37,262 nucleotides of DNA, from the NCBI GenBank assembly GCA_014763705.1, contig JACXUW010000002.1, positions 1-37,262 on the forward strand. Direction: 5' to 3'. How positions within the stretch are numbered: position 1 is the first letter of the stretch; each line of letters starts with the position of its first letter. The notes under the pieces are model-generated. The model worked only from the letters and a program-made list of their open reading frames with translations, was not told the origin of the DNA and did no database searches. Made by a program: the position numbers and the translations under genes. This stretch comes from Micrococcales bacterium (GTDB taxonomy: Bacteria > Actinomycetota > Actinomycetes > Actinomycetales > Dermatophilaceae). This document shows positions 9,604 to 17,623 of the stretch, piece after piece.

Positions 9604-11474
9604 CTCACGACGAGGAGCAGGACGACACCGAACGCGACGAGCGCGACGGCCTGGACGTAGTACTGGTGCAGCTGCCCGGTCTGCGGCCGCCGGGCCGCCC
9701 TCCCGGCCCGCCGGACGGCACCGGCGACCGCGAGGACCGTGCCGTGGATGCGCTGCTCGTCCACGGTCCCCGTGAACGACGCCACGCGGCGCGCTGCCGT
9801 GGCCACCCCGACGACGCCGGCCGAGATCCTCCGGTCGATGCCGTCCAGCGACTGCGCGAGCAGCACGGTCGGGCGGACCACGAAGTGGAGGACCGCATGC
9901 TCCACGCCACCCCAGGTCCGCACGAGGCCGACCCACCGGCCGTCGCGGCGGACGGGGCGCCACCAGAGCACGGCGATGACGAGCACCGAGAGCACACCGC
10001 TGCCGGCCATGCCCGACGCTCCGGGCTCGACGAGCGACCCCCCGACCACCTCTTCCACCCGCTGGGCGACCGCAGGGACGGCCAGAGCGCCCAGCAGCAC
10101 CGCGGCCGTCGCCAGGACGGCGATCGCCCCTGCCAGCGAGCGGGGCACCCCTCCCCGGGCCTTCTCCTCCGAGCCCCGTAGCTCCCGGGCCGGTTCGGCC
10201 TCGTCCGGTCCGACGGGTGCCCACAGGACCCGCAGGACGACCCCCGCGTACGCGGCCGACAGCCCGGCGCCGACCACGGCGACCAGCCCGAGCACGGTGG
10301 ACCGCTCGAAGGCCGCGGCCAGGACGAGGTCCTTGGTGGCCCACAGCGCCAGCGGCGGAACGCCCGCGAGCGAGAGCAACGCGACGGTCGCCGCGACCCG
10401 CACCAGCGGCCACTCCCCCACGGCGCCGCGCAACCCGTCCAGCGCCTTGGTGCCGAGGGCCGAGAGCCAGGCCCCGGCGGTGAGGAAGAGCGCGGCCTTC
10501 GTCGCGGCGTGGGCGACGAGGTGAGCCGTTCCCGCGGTCGTGGCACCGAGCCCGGCGGCGAGGACGACGAACCCCAGCTGGGCCGACGTCGAGGCCGCGA
10601 GGAGCTGCTTCAGGTCGCGCTGCCCCACCGAGACCAGCCCGAGGGCGACCGTCGTCAGGGCGCCCGACCACGCCGTGGCGGACCCGGCCCACGAGGTCGA
10701 CAGCAGCAGCGGGTCAAGGCGCAGCAGGAGGTACCCACCCATGGCGACCATGGCGGCCGAGTGCAACAGCGCACTGACCGGCGCCGGACCGTCCATCGCC
10801 CGGGACAGCCAGAAGGCGAGGACGAGCTGGGCGGCCTTCCCGAGCGCTGCGACGAGCACGCCGGCAGCCAGGACGTCCCGCCACCCGGGTGGTGCGGTGG
10901 AGAGGTCGGCCAGTCCCAGTCCGGCACCCCCTGCCAGGGCCGCTCCCGCCGCGACGTACAGGCCGAGGTCGGCGGCCCGCGTCGTGAGGAAGGCGGTGAG
11001 GCCGGAGGCCACCCGCCGCCGCTCTCGCCACTCGAAGCCGATGAGGGCGTACGAGGTCGCGCCCATGACCTCCCAGGCGAGAAGGAGGGTGGGCAGTGTC
11101 GTCGCCGTGACGGTCAGCAGGGCGGCCGCCGTGAAGACCAGCATCAGGCCGTGGAAGCGGCGGCGTGACTCGCGGACGTCCGCCGCCCCGCCGAGCAGCG
11201 CGAGGGTCGCCACGACCGACACGACGGGGGCGACCACCGCCGCGAGGCCGTCGACCTCCAGCGCGAGGTCGGACCCCGCGAGGAACGGCACCCCGACGGA
11301 CGGCCGCATCGTCGCGACGGCAACGGCCAGCAGGCTCGTCACCGCAGCAACGCCCACGCCCACCGCCGGCGCGGCGCGTCCGCGCACCGCCCAGGAAGGC
11401 GCCGTCACCAACGCGCCCCCCGCGACCGCGGGCAGCGCGACGAGAGCCCAGAGGGCGGTCTGCGCCAAGGTCAT
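9600..11474 (-). CDS. nuoL: Complex I-like subunit L
   Basis: LLLAWEVMGATSYALIGFEW; ALGKAAQLVLAFWLSRAMDGPAPVSALLHSAAMV; QRDLKQLLAASTSAQLGFVVLA; HLVAHAATKAALFLTAG; ATKDLVL. Confidence 0.88.
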   Translation of the reverse strand: MTLAQTALWALVALPAVAGGALVTAPSWAVRGRAAPAVGVGVAAVTSLLAVAVATMRPSVGVPFLAGSDLALEVDGLAAVVAPVVSVVATLALLGGAADVRESRRRFHGLMLVFTAAALLTVTATTLPTLLLAWEVMGATSYALIGFEWRERRRVASGLTAFLTTRAADLGLYVAAGAALAGGAGLGLADLSTAPPGWRDVLAAGVLVAALGKAAQLVLAFWLSRAMDGPAPVSALLHSAAMVAMGGYLLLRLDPLLLSTSWAGSATAWSGALTTVALGLVSVGQRDLKQLLAASTSAQLGFVVLAAGLGATTAGTAHLVAHAATKAALFLTAGAWLSALGTKALDGLRGAVGEWPLVRVAATVALLSLAGVPPLALWATKDLVLAAAFERSTVLGLVAVVGAGLSAAYAGVVLRVLWAPVGPDEAEPARELRGSEEKARGGVPRSLAGAIAVLATAAVLLGALAVPAVAQRVEEVVGGSLVEPGASGMAGSGVLSVLVIAVLWWRPVRRDGRWVGLVRTWGGVEHAVLHFVVRPTVLLAQSLDGIDRRISAGVVGVATAARRVASFTGTVDEQRIHGTVLAVAGAVRRAGRAARRPQTGQLHQYYVQAVALVAFGVVLLLVVR

Positions 11475-11487
11475 CCAGTCGAGCCCC

Positions 11488-11790
11488 TCATCCGGCCAGG
11501 TCCGTCGCGGAGTCGGTCATGTCGCTGCCGCGGTGGCGGTGGACGAGGGTGGCGACCGCGAACCCCATCGCCATCTCGACGGTCATCGCGGCCAGGACGA
11601 CGAGGAGGAGCACCTGGCCGGTGGGGTCCGGGGCGAGGAACCACCACATCGCGCCGGCGGCCAGGATCACGGCGTTGACCATGACCTCCAGGCCCATCAT
11701 CACCATGACGACGACCTGCTGGGAGATGGCGCCGCAGAGGCCGACCGCGAACAGGGCGGCCGCGACGAGCAGGACGGTCTGGAGGGTCAT
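11488..11790 (-). CDS. nuoK: Complex I-like subunit K
   Basis: 100 aa, GLEVMVNAVILAAGA and MTVEMAMGFAVATLVHR with both conserved TM Glu residues. Confidence 0.85.
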   Translation of the reverse strand: MTLQTVLLVAAALFAVGLCGAISQQVVVMVMMGLEVMVNAVILAAGAMWWFLAPDPTGQVLLLVVLAAMTVEMAMGFAVATLVHRHRGSDMTDSATDLAG

Positions 11791-12359
11791 CGGCCGACGC
11801 CTCCCCGCTCTGGGTCGCGCGGCGTTCGCACGTCGAGGTCGTCGCCGAACCGGTCGTAGCGGGTGCGACCGGAGGCCAGGACGATCCCCCCGACGATGGT
11901 CGCGACCATGACTGGGCTGACGACGACCATGACGAGCATCTGCTTCCCCATGAGGGACTCACCCAGCGCGGCCGTGACGTCGGGCGACGGGACCCCACGG
12001 CGCACCGGCCACGGCACGAGCAGCGCTCCGGCGCCGAGGACGACGAAGGCGGCGACGGACACGGCGAGGGCGGCCCGCTTGTCGTGGACCATCGACATCG
12101 GCATCAGAGCCGGGTTCATCCCCATGTACATCACCATGTAGACGGCCATGACGGCCATCTCCATCACCATCATCAGGACCGTCACCACGCCGACGTAGTT
12201 CTGCTGGAGCAGCAGGAGGGCGAGCCCCACCGCCACGAAGGACAGCGCCAGCGCGTACGTGGCGCGGGCCATGGAGTCGACGACGAAGACGACGACCGCG
12301 GAGGCGACGGCCAGGACCCCGAGGACCCAGAAGCCGATGTCGACGAGCACCCCGCTCAC
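11787..12359 (-). CDS. nuoJ: Complex I-like subunit J
   Basis: GTG at 12359; ARATYALALSFVAVGLALLLLQQNYVGVVTVLMMVMEMAVMAVYMVMYMG matches NuoJ layout; 4-bp overlaps with both neighbours. Confidence 0.75.
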   Translation of the reverse strand: MSGVLVDIGFWVLGVLAVASAVVVFVVDSMARATYALALSFVAVGLALLLLQQNYVGVVTVLMMVMEMAVMAVYMVMYMGMNPALMPMSMVHDKRAALAVSVAAFVVLGAGALLVPWPVRRGVPSPDVTAALGESLMGKQMLVMVVVSPVMVATIVGGIVLASGRTRYDRFGDDLDVRTPRDPERGGVGR

Positions 12360-13300
12360 CCCCGCACCGCGACGACGACGGCGACGACGAGGTCCTGCAC
12401 GAGGACGGCGGGCAGCAGGACGACCCAACCGACCTCCATCAGCCGCTCCGGACGCACCGACGGCAGGGCCCGCCGGGCGAGGACGAACAGCGCGAGGAGC
12501 ACACCGGCCTTCACGGGGACCCACAGCCACCCGGGGAGCACCGGTCCCGCACCGCCACCGAGGAACAGAGGGACGGCGAACAGGGCACCCGCCGCGAGCA
12601 GGGCGTACCGGCCCGCCTGCGCCAGGAGCCGGTCGACCCCGCTGAGCTCGGCGAACACCCCACCGGCCAGGTCGTGACCGGCCGGGACCGCGAACGGACC
12701 CCACACGGAGAAGGCGACGACGCCGAGACAGTAGACGGCGAACGCGACCGGCATCCAGACGACGAACCAGAGGCCGGACTGGGCCGCCGCCACGTCACCG
12801 AGCCGGAGACTGGCGGCTCCGACCCCCGGGGCGACAAGGGCGAACATCAGCGGCAGCTCGTAGGCCAACGCCAGGGCCAGGAAGCGGTACCCCCCGACGA
12901 GGGAGTGCGCCGAGTTGGCCCCCCAGCCGAGGAGCCAGACCAGGGCCCAGACGAGAACGTCCATGGTGTTGAACCACACGATGCCGACGTCGAGGTCGGA
13001 CACCACGTGGTCGCCGAAGGGGACGACGGCGACCATGAGGAGGGCGGCGACCACGAGCCCGCTGCTTCCTACGCGCCACACCAGGGTGTCGGCCGACAGC
13101 GGTGCGCGGCGCCGCTGACGGAGCAGACGGGCCGTCTCGTCGACCACACGGGTCAGGCTCGGCCGCAGAGGAGCTCCCTCCGACCTCGCCGCCAGGACGC
13201 CGTCGAGAACGACCGCCCCCACGGCCAACGCGAGCAGGGCTGCGGCCCACAGGAGAAGACCCGGCAGACCGACGGTCGTGAGCGACGACGCGTCAGACAT
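12356..13300 (-). CDS. nuoH: Complex I-like subunit H
   Basis: LLGWGANSAHSLVGGYRFLALALAYELPLMFALVAPGV resembles NuoH 'GWaSNskYsllGglRa.aq.isYE'; start ATG 13300. Confidence 0.8.
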   Translation of the reverse strand: MSDASSLTTVGLPGLLLWAAALLALAVGAVVLDGVLAARSEGAPLRPSLTRVVDETARLLRQRRRAPLSADTLVWRVGSSGLVVAALLMVAVVPFGDHVVSDLDVGIVWFNTMDVLVWALVWLLGWGANSAHSLVGGYRFLALALAYELPLMFALVAPGVGAASLRLGDVAAAQSGLWFVVWMPVAFAVYCLGVVAFSVWGPFAVPAGHDLAGGVFAELSGVDRLLAQAGRYALLAAGALFAVPLFLGGGAGPVLPGWLWVPVKAGVLLALFVLARRALPSVRPERLMEVGWVVLLPAVLVQDLVVAVVVAVRG

Positions 13301-14375
13301 CGACGACCTCCCGGACCGCTGTGGCGCCCAGACTGGCGACGACGAGCCGCGCCTCCCCCACGTCGAGCCCGGTGACGAGAGCCGCCACCGTCTCGGGCCC
13401 CACGAGCTCCGCGCTGGAGACGTCGGCGCCCTCGTTGGAGGTCGCGGCTCGAGCCCGGTCGACCAGGACGAGGAGCCGGTCGCGGCAGTCGCCGACGAGC
13501 CAGTCCGGCACGTCGAACCCCGGTGCGGACTCCGCCGAGACGGTGCCGGCTCCCGCCAGCGACCACCGCATCGTCCGGGACCTCTCGATCCGGCGGCGCA
13601 GGCCCGACAGGACCGTCGCCGCGACCTCGTCCCGGCCGTCGAGTGCCGCGTCCCTCGCCCGTCGGGCGCGGGCGGCACCGTCCGCCCACCCGGCCAGGTC
13701 GAGCATGGCAGCAAGGTCGTCACAGCGCCGGGCCCCCAGCAGGGCCGCCCCGGCCTCGGTGGAGGCCCCTGCGGGCACGAAGGACCCGGTCGCAGCCACC
13801 ACGAGATCCCCGTGCAAGACCAGGTCGAGGACCAGACCCGCCGGCCACGCGGGCAGAATCGGACCCAGCCGCAGCGGCAGCTCGTCCATCTCGAGCCCGT
13901 CACGGTCGTGCTCGGACGCGCCGGCGAGCGGGATCCCGTCCGGCGCCATGTCCATTTCGCCGTGGTCCATCCCGCCGTGGTCCATCTCGCCGTGGCCTGT
14001 GGAGTCGTCGGCGCGTGCCGGGTCGCCACTCGCCGACCCGGACCGTCCGTCGGCATCCGTGCGTTGTGTCCCGTCGTCCACGAGGTCCAGCACCGCGGCG
14101 TCGAGCACGTCCGCCACGGCGGCCGCGCTCTCGGCGCGGCCACGGGCACGAGGTCCCGGCATGGCATCCCAGTGTCGCTCGACGATCTCGGCCATCTCGC
14201 CGTCCGCACGGCCGGTGACGACGAGGACGTCGGCGGACGCCGGCGAGAGCGCCAGTCGCCACCCTCGGGCGCGCACGGCCCGTTCCACAGCGACCCGGAC
14301 CTCCCACGAGCCCGGGCACTCGACGACGAGGACACGCGCGGCGCGGACGGCCCGTCGTGCGAGCCAGGACCTCAC
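13293..14375 (-). CDS. Fused degenerate NuoB-like/NuoD-like protein with His/Met-rich linker
   Basis: GTG at 14375 overlapping the nuoA stop (GTGA). N-terminal SADVLVVTGRADGEMAEIVERHWDAMPGPR resembles NuoB 'aDvlivaGtvt.kMap.lrr.yeqMpePk'; C-terminal LPLRLGPILPAWPAGLVLDLVLHGDLVV resembles NuoD 'GPqHPaaHGvlrlvleldGe'. Sits between nuoA and nuoH where nuoB-C-D normally lie. Confidence 0.6.
   Translation of the reverse strand: MRSWLARRAVRAARVLVVECPGSWEVRVAVERAVRARGWRLALSPASADVLVVTGRADGEMAEIVERHWDAMPGPRARGRAESAAAVADVLDAAVLDLVDDGTQRTDADGRSGSASGDPARADDSTGHGEMDHGGMDHGEMDMAPDGIPLAGASEHDRDGLEMDELPLRLGPILPAWPAGLVLDLVLHGDLVVAATGSFVPAGASTEAGAALLGARRCDDLAAMLDLAGWADGAARARRARDAALDGRDEVAATVLSGLRRRIERSRTMRWSLAGAGTVSAESAPGFDVPDWLVGDCRDRLLVLVDRARAATSNEGADVSSAELVGPETVAALVTGLDVGEARLVVASLGATAVREVVDV
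13951..13995 (-). repeat. Three tandem 15-bp repeats (tccatNtcgccgtgg-like) encoding an HGxMD repeat
   Basis: tccatttcgccgtgg / tccatcccgccgtgg / tccatctcgccgtgg read directly at 13951-13995. Confidence 0.9.
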
Positions 14376-14713
14376 GCCCACCGCAGCGCCCCTTCCCGCC
14401 AGGCCCAGGCGACGGCCACGAGAAGCGCACCGAGGAAGACGAACATCTCGGTGACGGCGCTCGCGCCCAGGTCTGCGACGACGACCGCCCACGGGTACAT
14501 GAAGAGCATCTCGACGTCGAAGGCAAGGAACAAGAGCGTCGCGAGGTACCACCGCACGTGGAAGCGCGAGAGGGCATGGGCGTCCGGCTCCCAGCCGGAC
14601 TGGTACGGCAACGGGCGGAGCGCACCACGCCACGGCACGAGCAGCCAGTGGACGGCGTACACGACGGCGACCCCGCCGACGGCGAGGATCGCCATCGCGA
14701 GCAGGCCACTCAT
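14372..14713 (-). CDS. nuoA: Complex I-like subunit A
   Basis: LPYQSGWEPDAHALSRFHVRWYLATLLFLAFDVEMLFMYPWAVV matches NuoA 'pYEcG.....rf.vrFYl.A.lFliFDvEvvFlyPWa'. Confidence 0.88.
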   Translation of the reverse strand: MSGLLAMAILAVGGVAVVYAVHWLLVPWRGALRPLPYQSGWEPDAHALSRFHVRWYLATLLFLAFDVEMLFMYPWAVVVADLGASAVTEMFVFLGALLVAVAWAWREGALRWA

Positions 14714-15840
14714 GTCCGCACCGTCGCCCGGGTCGGCAGGCGCACCTCGAGGGTCGCCCCTCGACCCGGCCCACCGCTCTGCGCCGTGATGGATCCGCCG
14801 TGGGCGTCGACGATGGCGCGGCTGATGGTCAGCCCGATGCCCGAGCCCCGGTCGGTGCGGTCGCGGGCCGTGTCGCCCCGGTAGAACCGCTCGAACACGT
14901 GGGGCAGCTGGTCGTCACCGATGCCCTCACCGTCGTCCTGCACGGTGATGACGACCTCCTCGGCCTCGACCCTGCTGCCGATCCGCACGTGGCCCCCGCC
15001 CGGGGTGTGCCTCACCGCGTTGTCCAACAGATTCGTCAGCACCTGTCCGAAGCGCTGCGCGTCCACCCGCACGGTCGGCGCCGGACCCGTCCTGTCGACG
15101 CGTTCGAGCGAGACCGCCTTGTCCTCGAACCGGGGCCGGACGGTGGCGACGGCGGTGTCCACCAGCCTGGCCACCGGGACCTCGCGCAGGTCGAGGGAGA
15201 GCCGGCCCTCCTCCGCGCGGCTCACGTCCTCCAGGTCGGCCGCCAACCTGGACAGACGGATCACCTGCTGCGCCATGATCCCGCTCGTGTCCGGGCCCCA
15301 CGCGGCGACGCCGTCGTCGAGCGCCTCGAGGTAGGCCGAGCAGGTCGCCAGCGGCGTTCGCATCTCGTGGGCCAGGTCCGCCAACAGCCGGCGTCGGGTG
15401 TCCTCGGTGGTCTGGAGGCGCATCGCCATCTCGTTGAAGGACTCCGCGAACACGTCGAGCTCCGCACCCGCCCCGGTCGGTGCCACCCGCCGGTCGTAGC
15501 GGCCGCCGGCGATCGCGCGAGCCGCCGACGACAGGTCGTCCAGCGGGCGACGCAACCGCCGGGCCATGACCCAGGTGACCACCCCCGCACTGACGATCGC
15601 GATGAGGAAAGCGACCCCGAAGGCCAACAGGCTGGAGTCGAGGTAGGCCCGCTCGACGTGGTCGACCTGGCTGTCGTTCAGCGACCCACGGGCCCGCAGC
15701 AGGTGCGCGTGGAAGAGCGGGGGCCCGAGGACTGCCGCGACCACAGCAGCCGTGACCACACTGGCCACGAGCACCCCGAGCTGCGCGAGCATCAGCCGCG
15801 TCGCGAAGCCGTCCCACCGCCCCGCCCGAGGCGCGGTCAT
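14710..15840 (-). CDS. Sensor histidine kinase (HAMP-HisKA-HATPase)
   Basis: DLAHEMRTPLATCSAYLEAL, NLLDNAVRHTPGGGHVRIGS, DDGEGIGDDQLPHVFERFYRGD, GSGIGLTISRAIVDAHGG; ATGA overlaps at both ends. Confidence 0.92.
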   Translation of the reverse strand: MTAPRAGRWDGFATRLMLAQLGVLVASVVTAAVVAAVLGPPLFHAHLLRARGSLNDSQVDHVERAYLDSSLLAFGVAFLIAIVSAGVVTWVMARRLRRPLDDLSSAARAIAGGRYDRRVAPTGAGAELDVFAESFNEMAMRLQTTEDTRRRLLADLAHEMRTPLATCSAYLEALDDGVAAWGPDTSGIMAQQVIRLSRLAADLEDVSRAEEGRLSLDLREVPVARLVDTAVATVRPRFEDKAVSLERVDRTGPAPTVRVDAQRFGQVLTNLLDNAVRHTPGGGHVRIGSRVEAEEVVITVQDDGEGIGDDQLPHVFERFYRGDTARDRTDRGSGIGLTISRAIVDAHGGSITAQSGGPGRGATLEVRLPTRATVRT

Positions 15841-16529
15841 GACGGCAGCATCCGGTAGCCGACCCCGCGGACCGTCTCGACGAAACGTGCACCGCCCGCG
15901 TCGTCACCGAGCTTGCGCCGCAGATGCGCGACGTGGACGTCGACGATGTGCTCGTCCCCGACCCAGGCCGGGTCCCAGACCTCGTCGATCAGCTGCCGCC
16001 GCGCCCAGGCATACCGCGGTCTGCTGGACAGGACCTCGAGGAGGTCGAACTCGGTCCGGGTGAGGTCGACGAGGTGTCCGCCCAGGAACACCTGCCGCGC
16101 CCCCGGGTCGATCTCCAGGTCACCGAACACCCGGGTGTCGGCACCGTCCGGGACCGAACCGCTGCGGGGTCGACGGAGCAGCACGTGGACCCGGGCGACG
16201 AGCTCGCGCACACTGAACGGCTTGGTCATGTAGTCGTCGGCCCCCACCGAGAGCCCGACGATCCGGTCCGTCTCCTCCGACCGCGCCGTGAGCATGAGGA
16301 CGTAGCAGTCGCTGAAGGTCCGCACCTGGCGGCACACCTCGATCCCGTCCATTCCGGGCAGGCCGAGGTCGAGGACGATGACGTCCGGCGCCGCCTCCCG
16401 CGCCCTGCGGACCGCCTCCGGACCGGTCGTGACCCTCTGGGTGCGGTAGCCGGCACGCTCCAGGTAGGTGCACACCATCGCGGCCAGGGCCGTCTCGTCG
16501 TCGACGACGAGCACCGTGGCCGGTGGCAT
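15837..16529 (-). CDS. OmpR/PhoB-type response regulator
   Basis: VLVVDDETALAAMVCTYL...DVIVLDLGLPGMDGIEVCRQVR...GADDYMTKPFSVREL plus winged-helix GVGYRMLPS. Start ATG 16529 or GTG 16547; ORF-track extension to 17627 is spurious. Confidence 0.9.
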   Translation of the reverse strand: MPPATVLVVDDETALAAMVCTYLERAGYRTQRVTTGPEAVRRAREAAPDVIVLDLGLPGMDGIEVCRQVRTFSDCYVLMLTARSEETDRIVGLSVGADDYMTKPFSVRELVARVHVLLRRPRSGSVPDGADTRVFGDLEIDPGARQVFLGGHLVDLTRTEFDLLEVLSSRPRYAWARRQLIDEVWDPAWVGDEHIVDVHVAHLRRKLGDDAGGARFVETVRGVGYRMLPS

Positions 16530-16718
16530 CTCGTCCGGGGCAGGCACGTCGCCAGTCTGTCGGATCGGCCACCGGGACGACGAGGGCCCGGGGCCGCGCT
16601 CCACCATCCTTCGTCGATTCTTCATGGAACCTGAACCTGCGGCTGAGACGCTCGATGCCCGCCGACCGGGGCGGCCAGCCGCCCCCGATCTCGACCCCGA
16701 GCCCTGGAGACGCCACTC

Positions 16719-17585
16719 ATGCCTCGCCGGCCAGCCGCCGCTCGTCCTCACCGCATCGCCCTCAACCTCGCGACCACGGCCGTCGCAGCGCTGCTCCTCG
16801 CCTCGTGCGTCTCCCCCTCTCAGGATCCCGACCGCGGCGCGTCGAGCGCGGACGCACGTCCGATGGGACACATCCACGCCGTCGCGTCGGACCCCGGCAG
16901 CGGAGACGTCCTCCTGGCGACGCACGGCGGTCTGTTCCGGCTCGGTCCGTCCGGGACCACGCCGGTGGGGCCAGCCGTCGACCTCATGGGCTTCGCCGTC
17001 GCTCCCGACGGCGCCTACCTCGCGTCCGGCCACCCCGGCCCCGGCACCGACCTGGACCAGCCCGTCGGGCTCATCCGGTCCGAGGACGGCGGGCAGTCCT
17101 GGTCCGCGGTCTCCCGGGCCGGGAAGTCCGACTTCCACACCCTCACCGTGGGCCCCGGTGTCGTCGCGGGCTTCGACGGAGCCCTGCGAGTCGGCACCGA
17201 CGGCTCCTCCTGGCAGCAACGTCCGATCCCGGCGCCACCGCGCACGCTGTCGGCCTCGCCCAGCGGCGACCGGCTGCTCGCGACCACCGAGCAGGGTCTG
17301 CTCTCGTCCGAGGACCAGGGCCGGGCCTGGGCACCGGTCGCGACGCCGGACCTGCTCGTCACCGTCGCGTGGGCCGACGCCGACACCCTCGTCGGGGTGA
17401 GCGTCACCGGCACCCTGGTCATCAGCGAGGACGCCGGCGGCACCTGGACGGCCGGCGGGTCGGTCGGTCAGGCCTCCGCGGTGTCCGCCACGCGCACCGC
17501 CGACGGGCTGGACGTCCTCCTCGTCGTCGGCGAGACCGTGGTGCGCACGACCGACCGTGGAGAGACCCTCGAACGGGTCGCCTGA
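16719..17585 (+). CDS. Lipoprotein with BNR/sialidase-like propeller repeats
   Basis: Lipobox LLLASC; GHIHAVASDPGSGDVLLATHGGLFRL, SEDGGQSWSAV, SEDQGRAWAPV, SEDAGGTWTAG repeats. Confidence 0.7.
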   Translation: MPRRPAAARPHRIALNLATTAVAALLLASCVSPSQDPDRGASSADARPMGHIHAVASDPGSGDVLLATHGGLFRLGPSGTTPVGPAVDLMGFAVAPDGAYLASGHPGPGTDLDQPVGLIRSEDGGQSWSAVSRAGKSDFHTLTVGPGVVAGFDGALRVGTDGSSWQQRPIPAPPRTLSASPSGDRLLATTEQGLLSSEDQGRAWAPVATPDLLVTVAWADADTLVGVSVTGTLVISEDAGGTWTAGGSVGQASAVSATRTADGLDVLLVVGETVVRTTDRGETLERVA

Positions 17586-17623
17586 CCTCGCCCGTCGCCG
17601 GCGGACCGGCTCGGCCGACCCCT

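Noticed and set aside
6569-9660. Plus-strand ORFs 6569-7834 and 8230-9660 opposite nuoN and nuoM
   Set aside because: Low-complexity charged antisense ORFs; the minus-strand frames have complex I motifs.
8110-10692. ORF-track N-terminal extension of nuoM to 860 aa (and nuoN to 820 aa)
   Set aside because: Extensions run through the upstream genes' coding sequence; true starts at 9603 and 8095 are supported by homology and overlap spacing.
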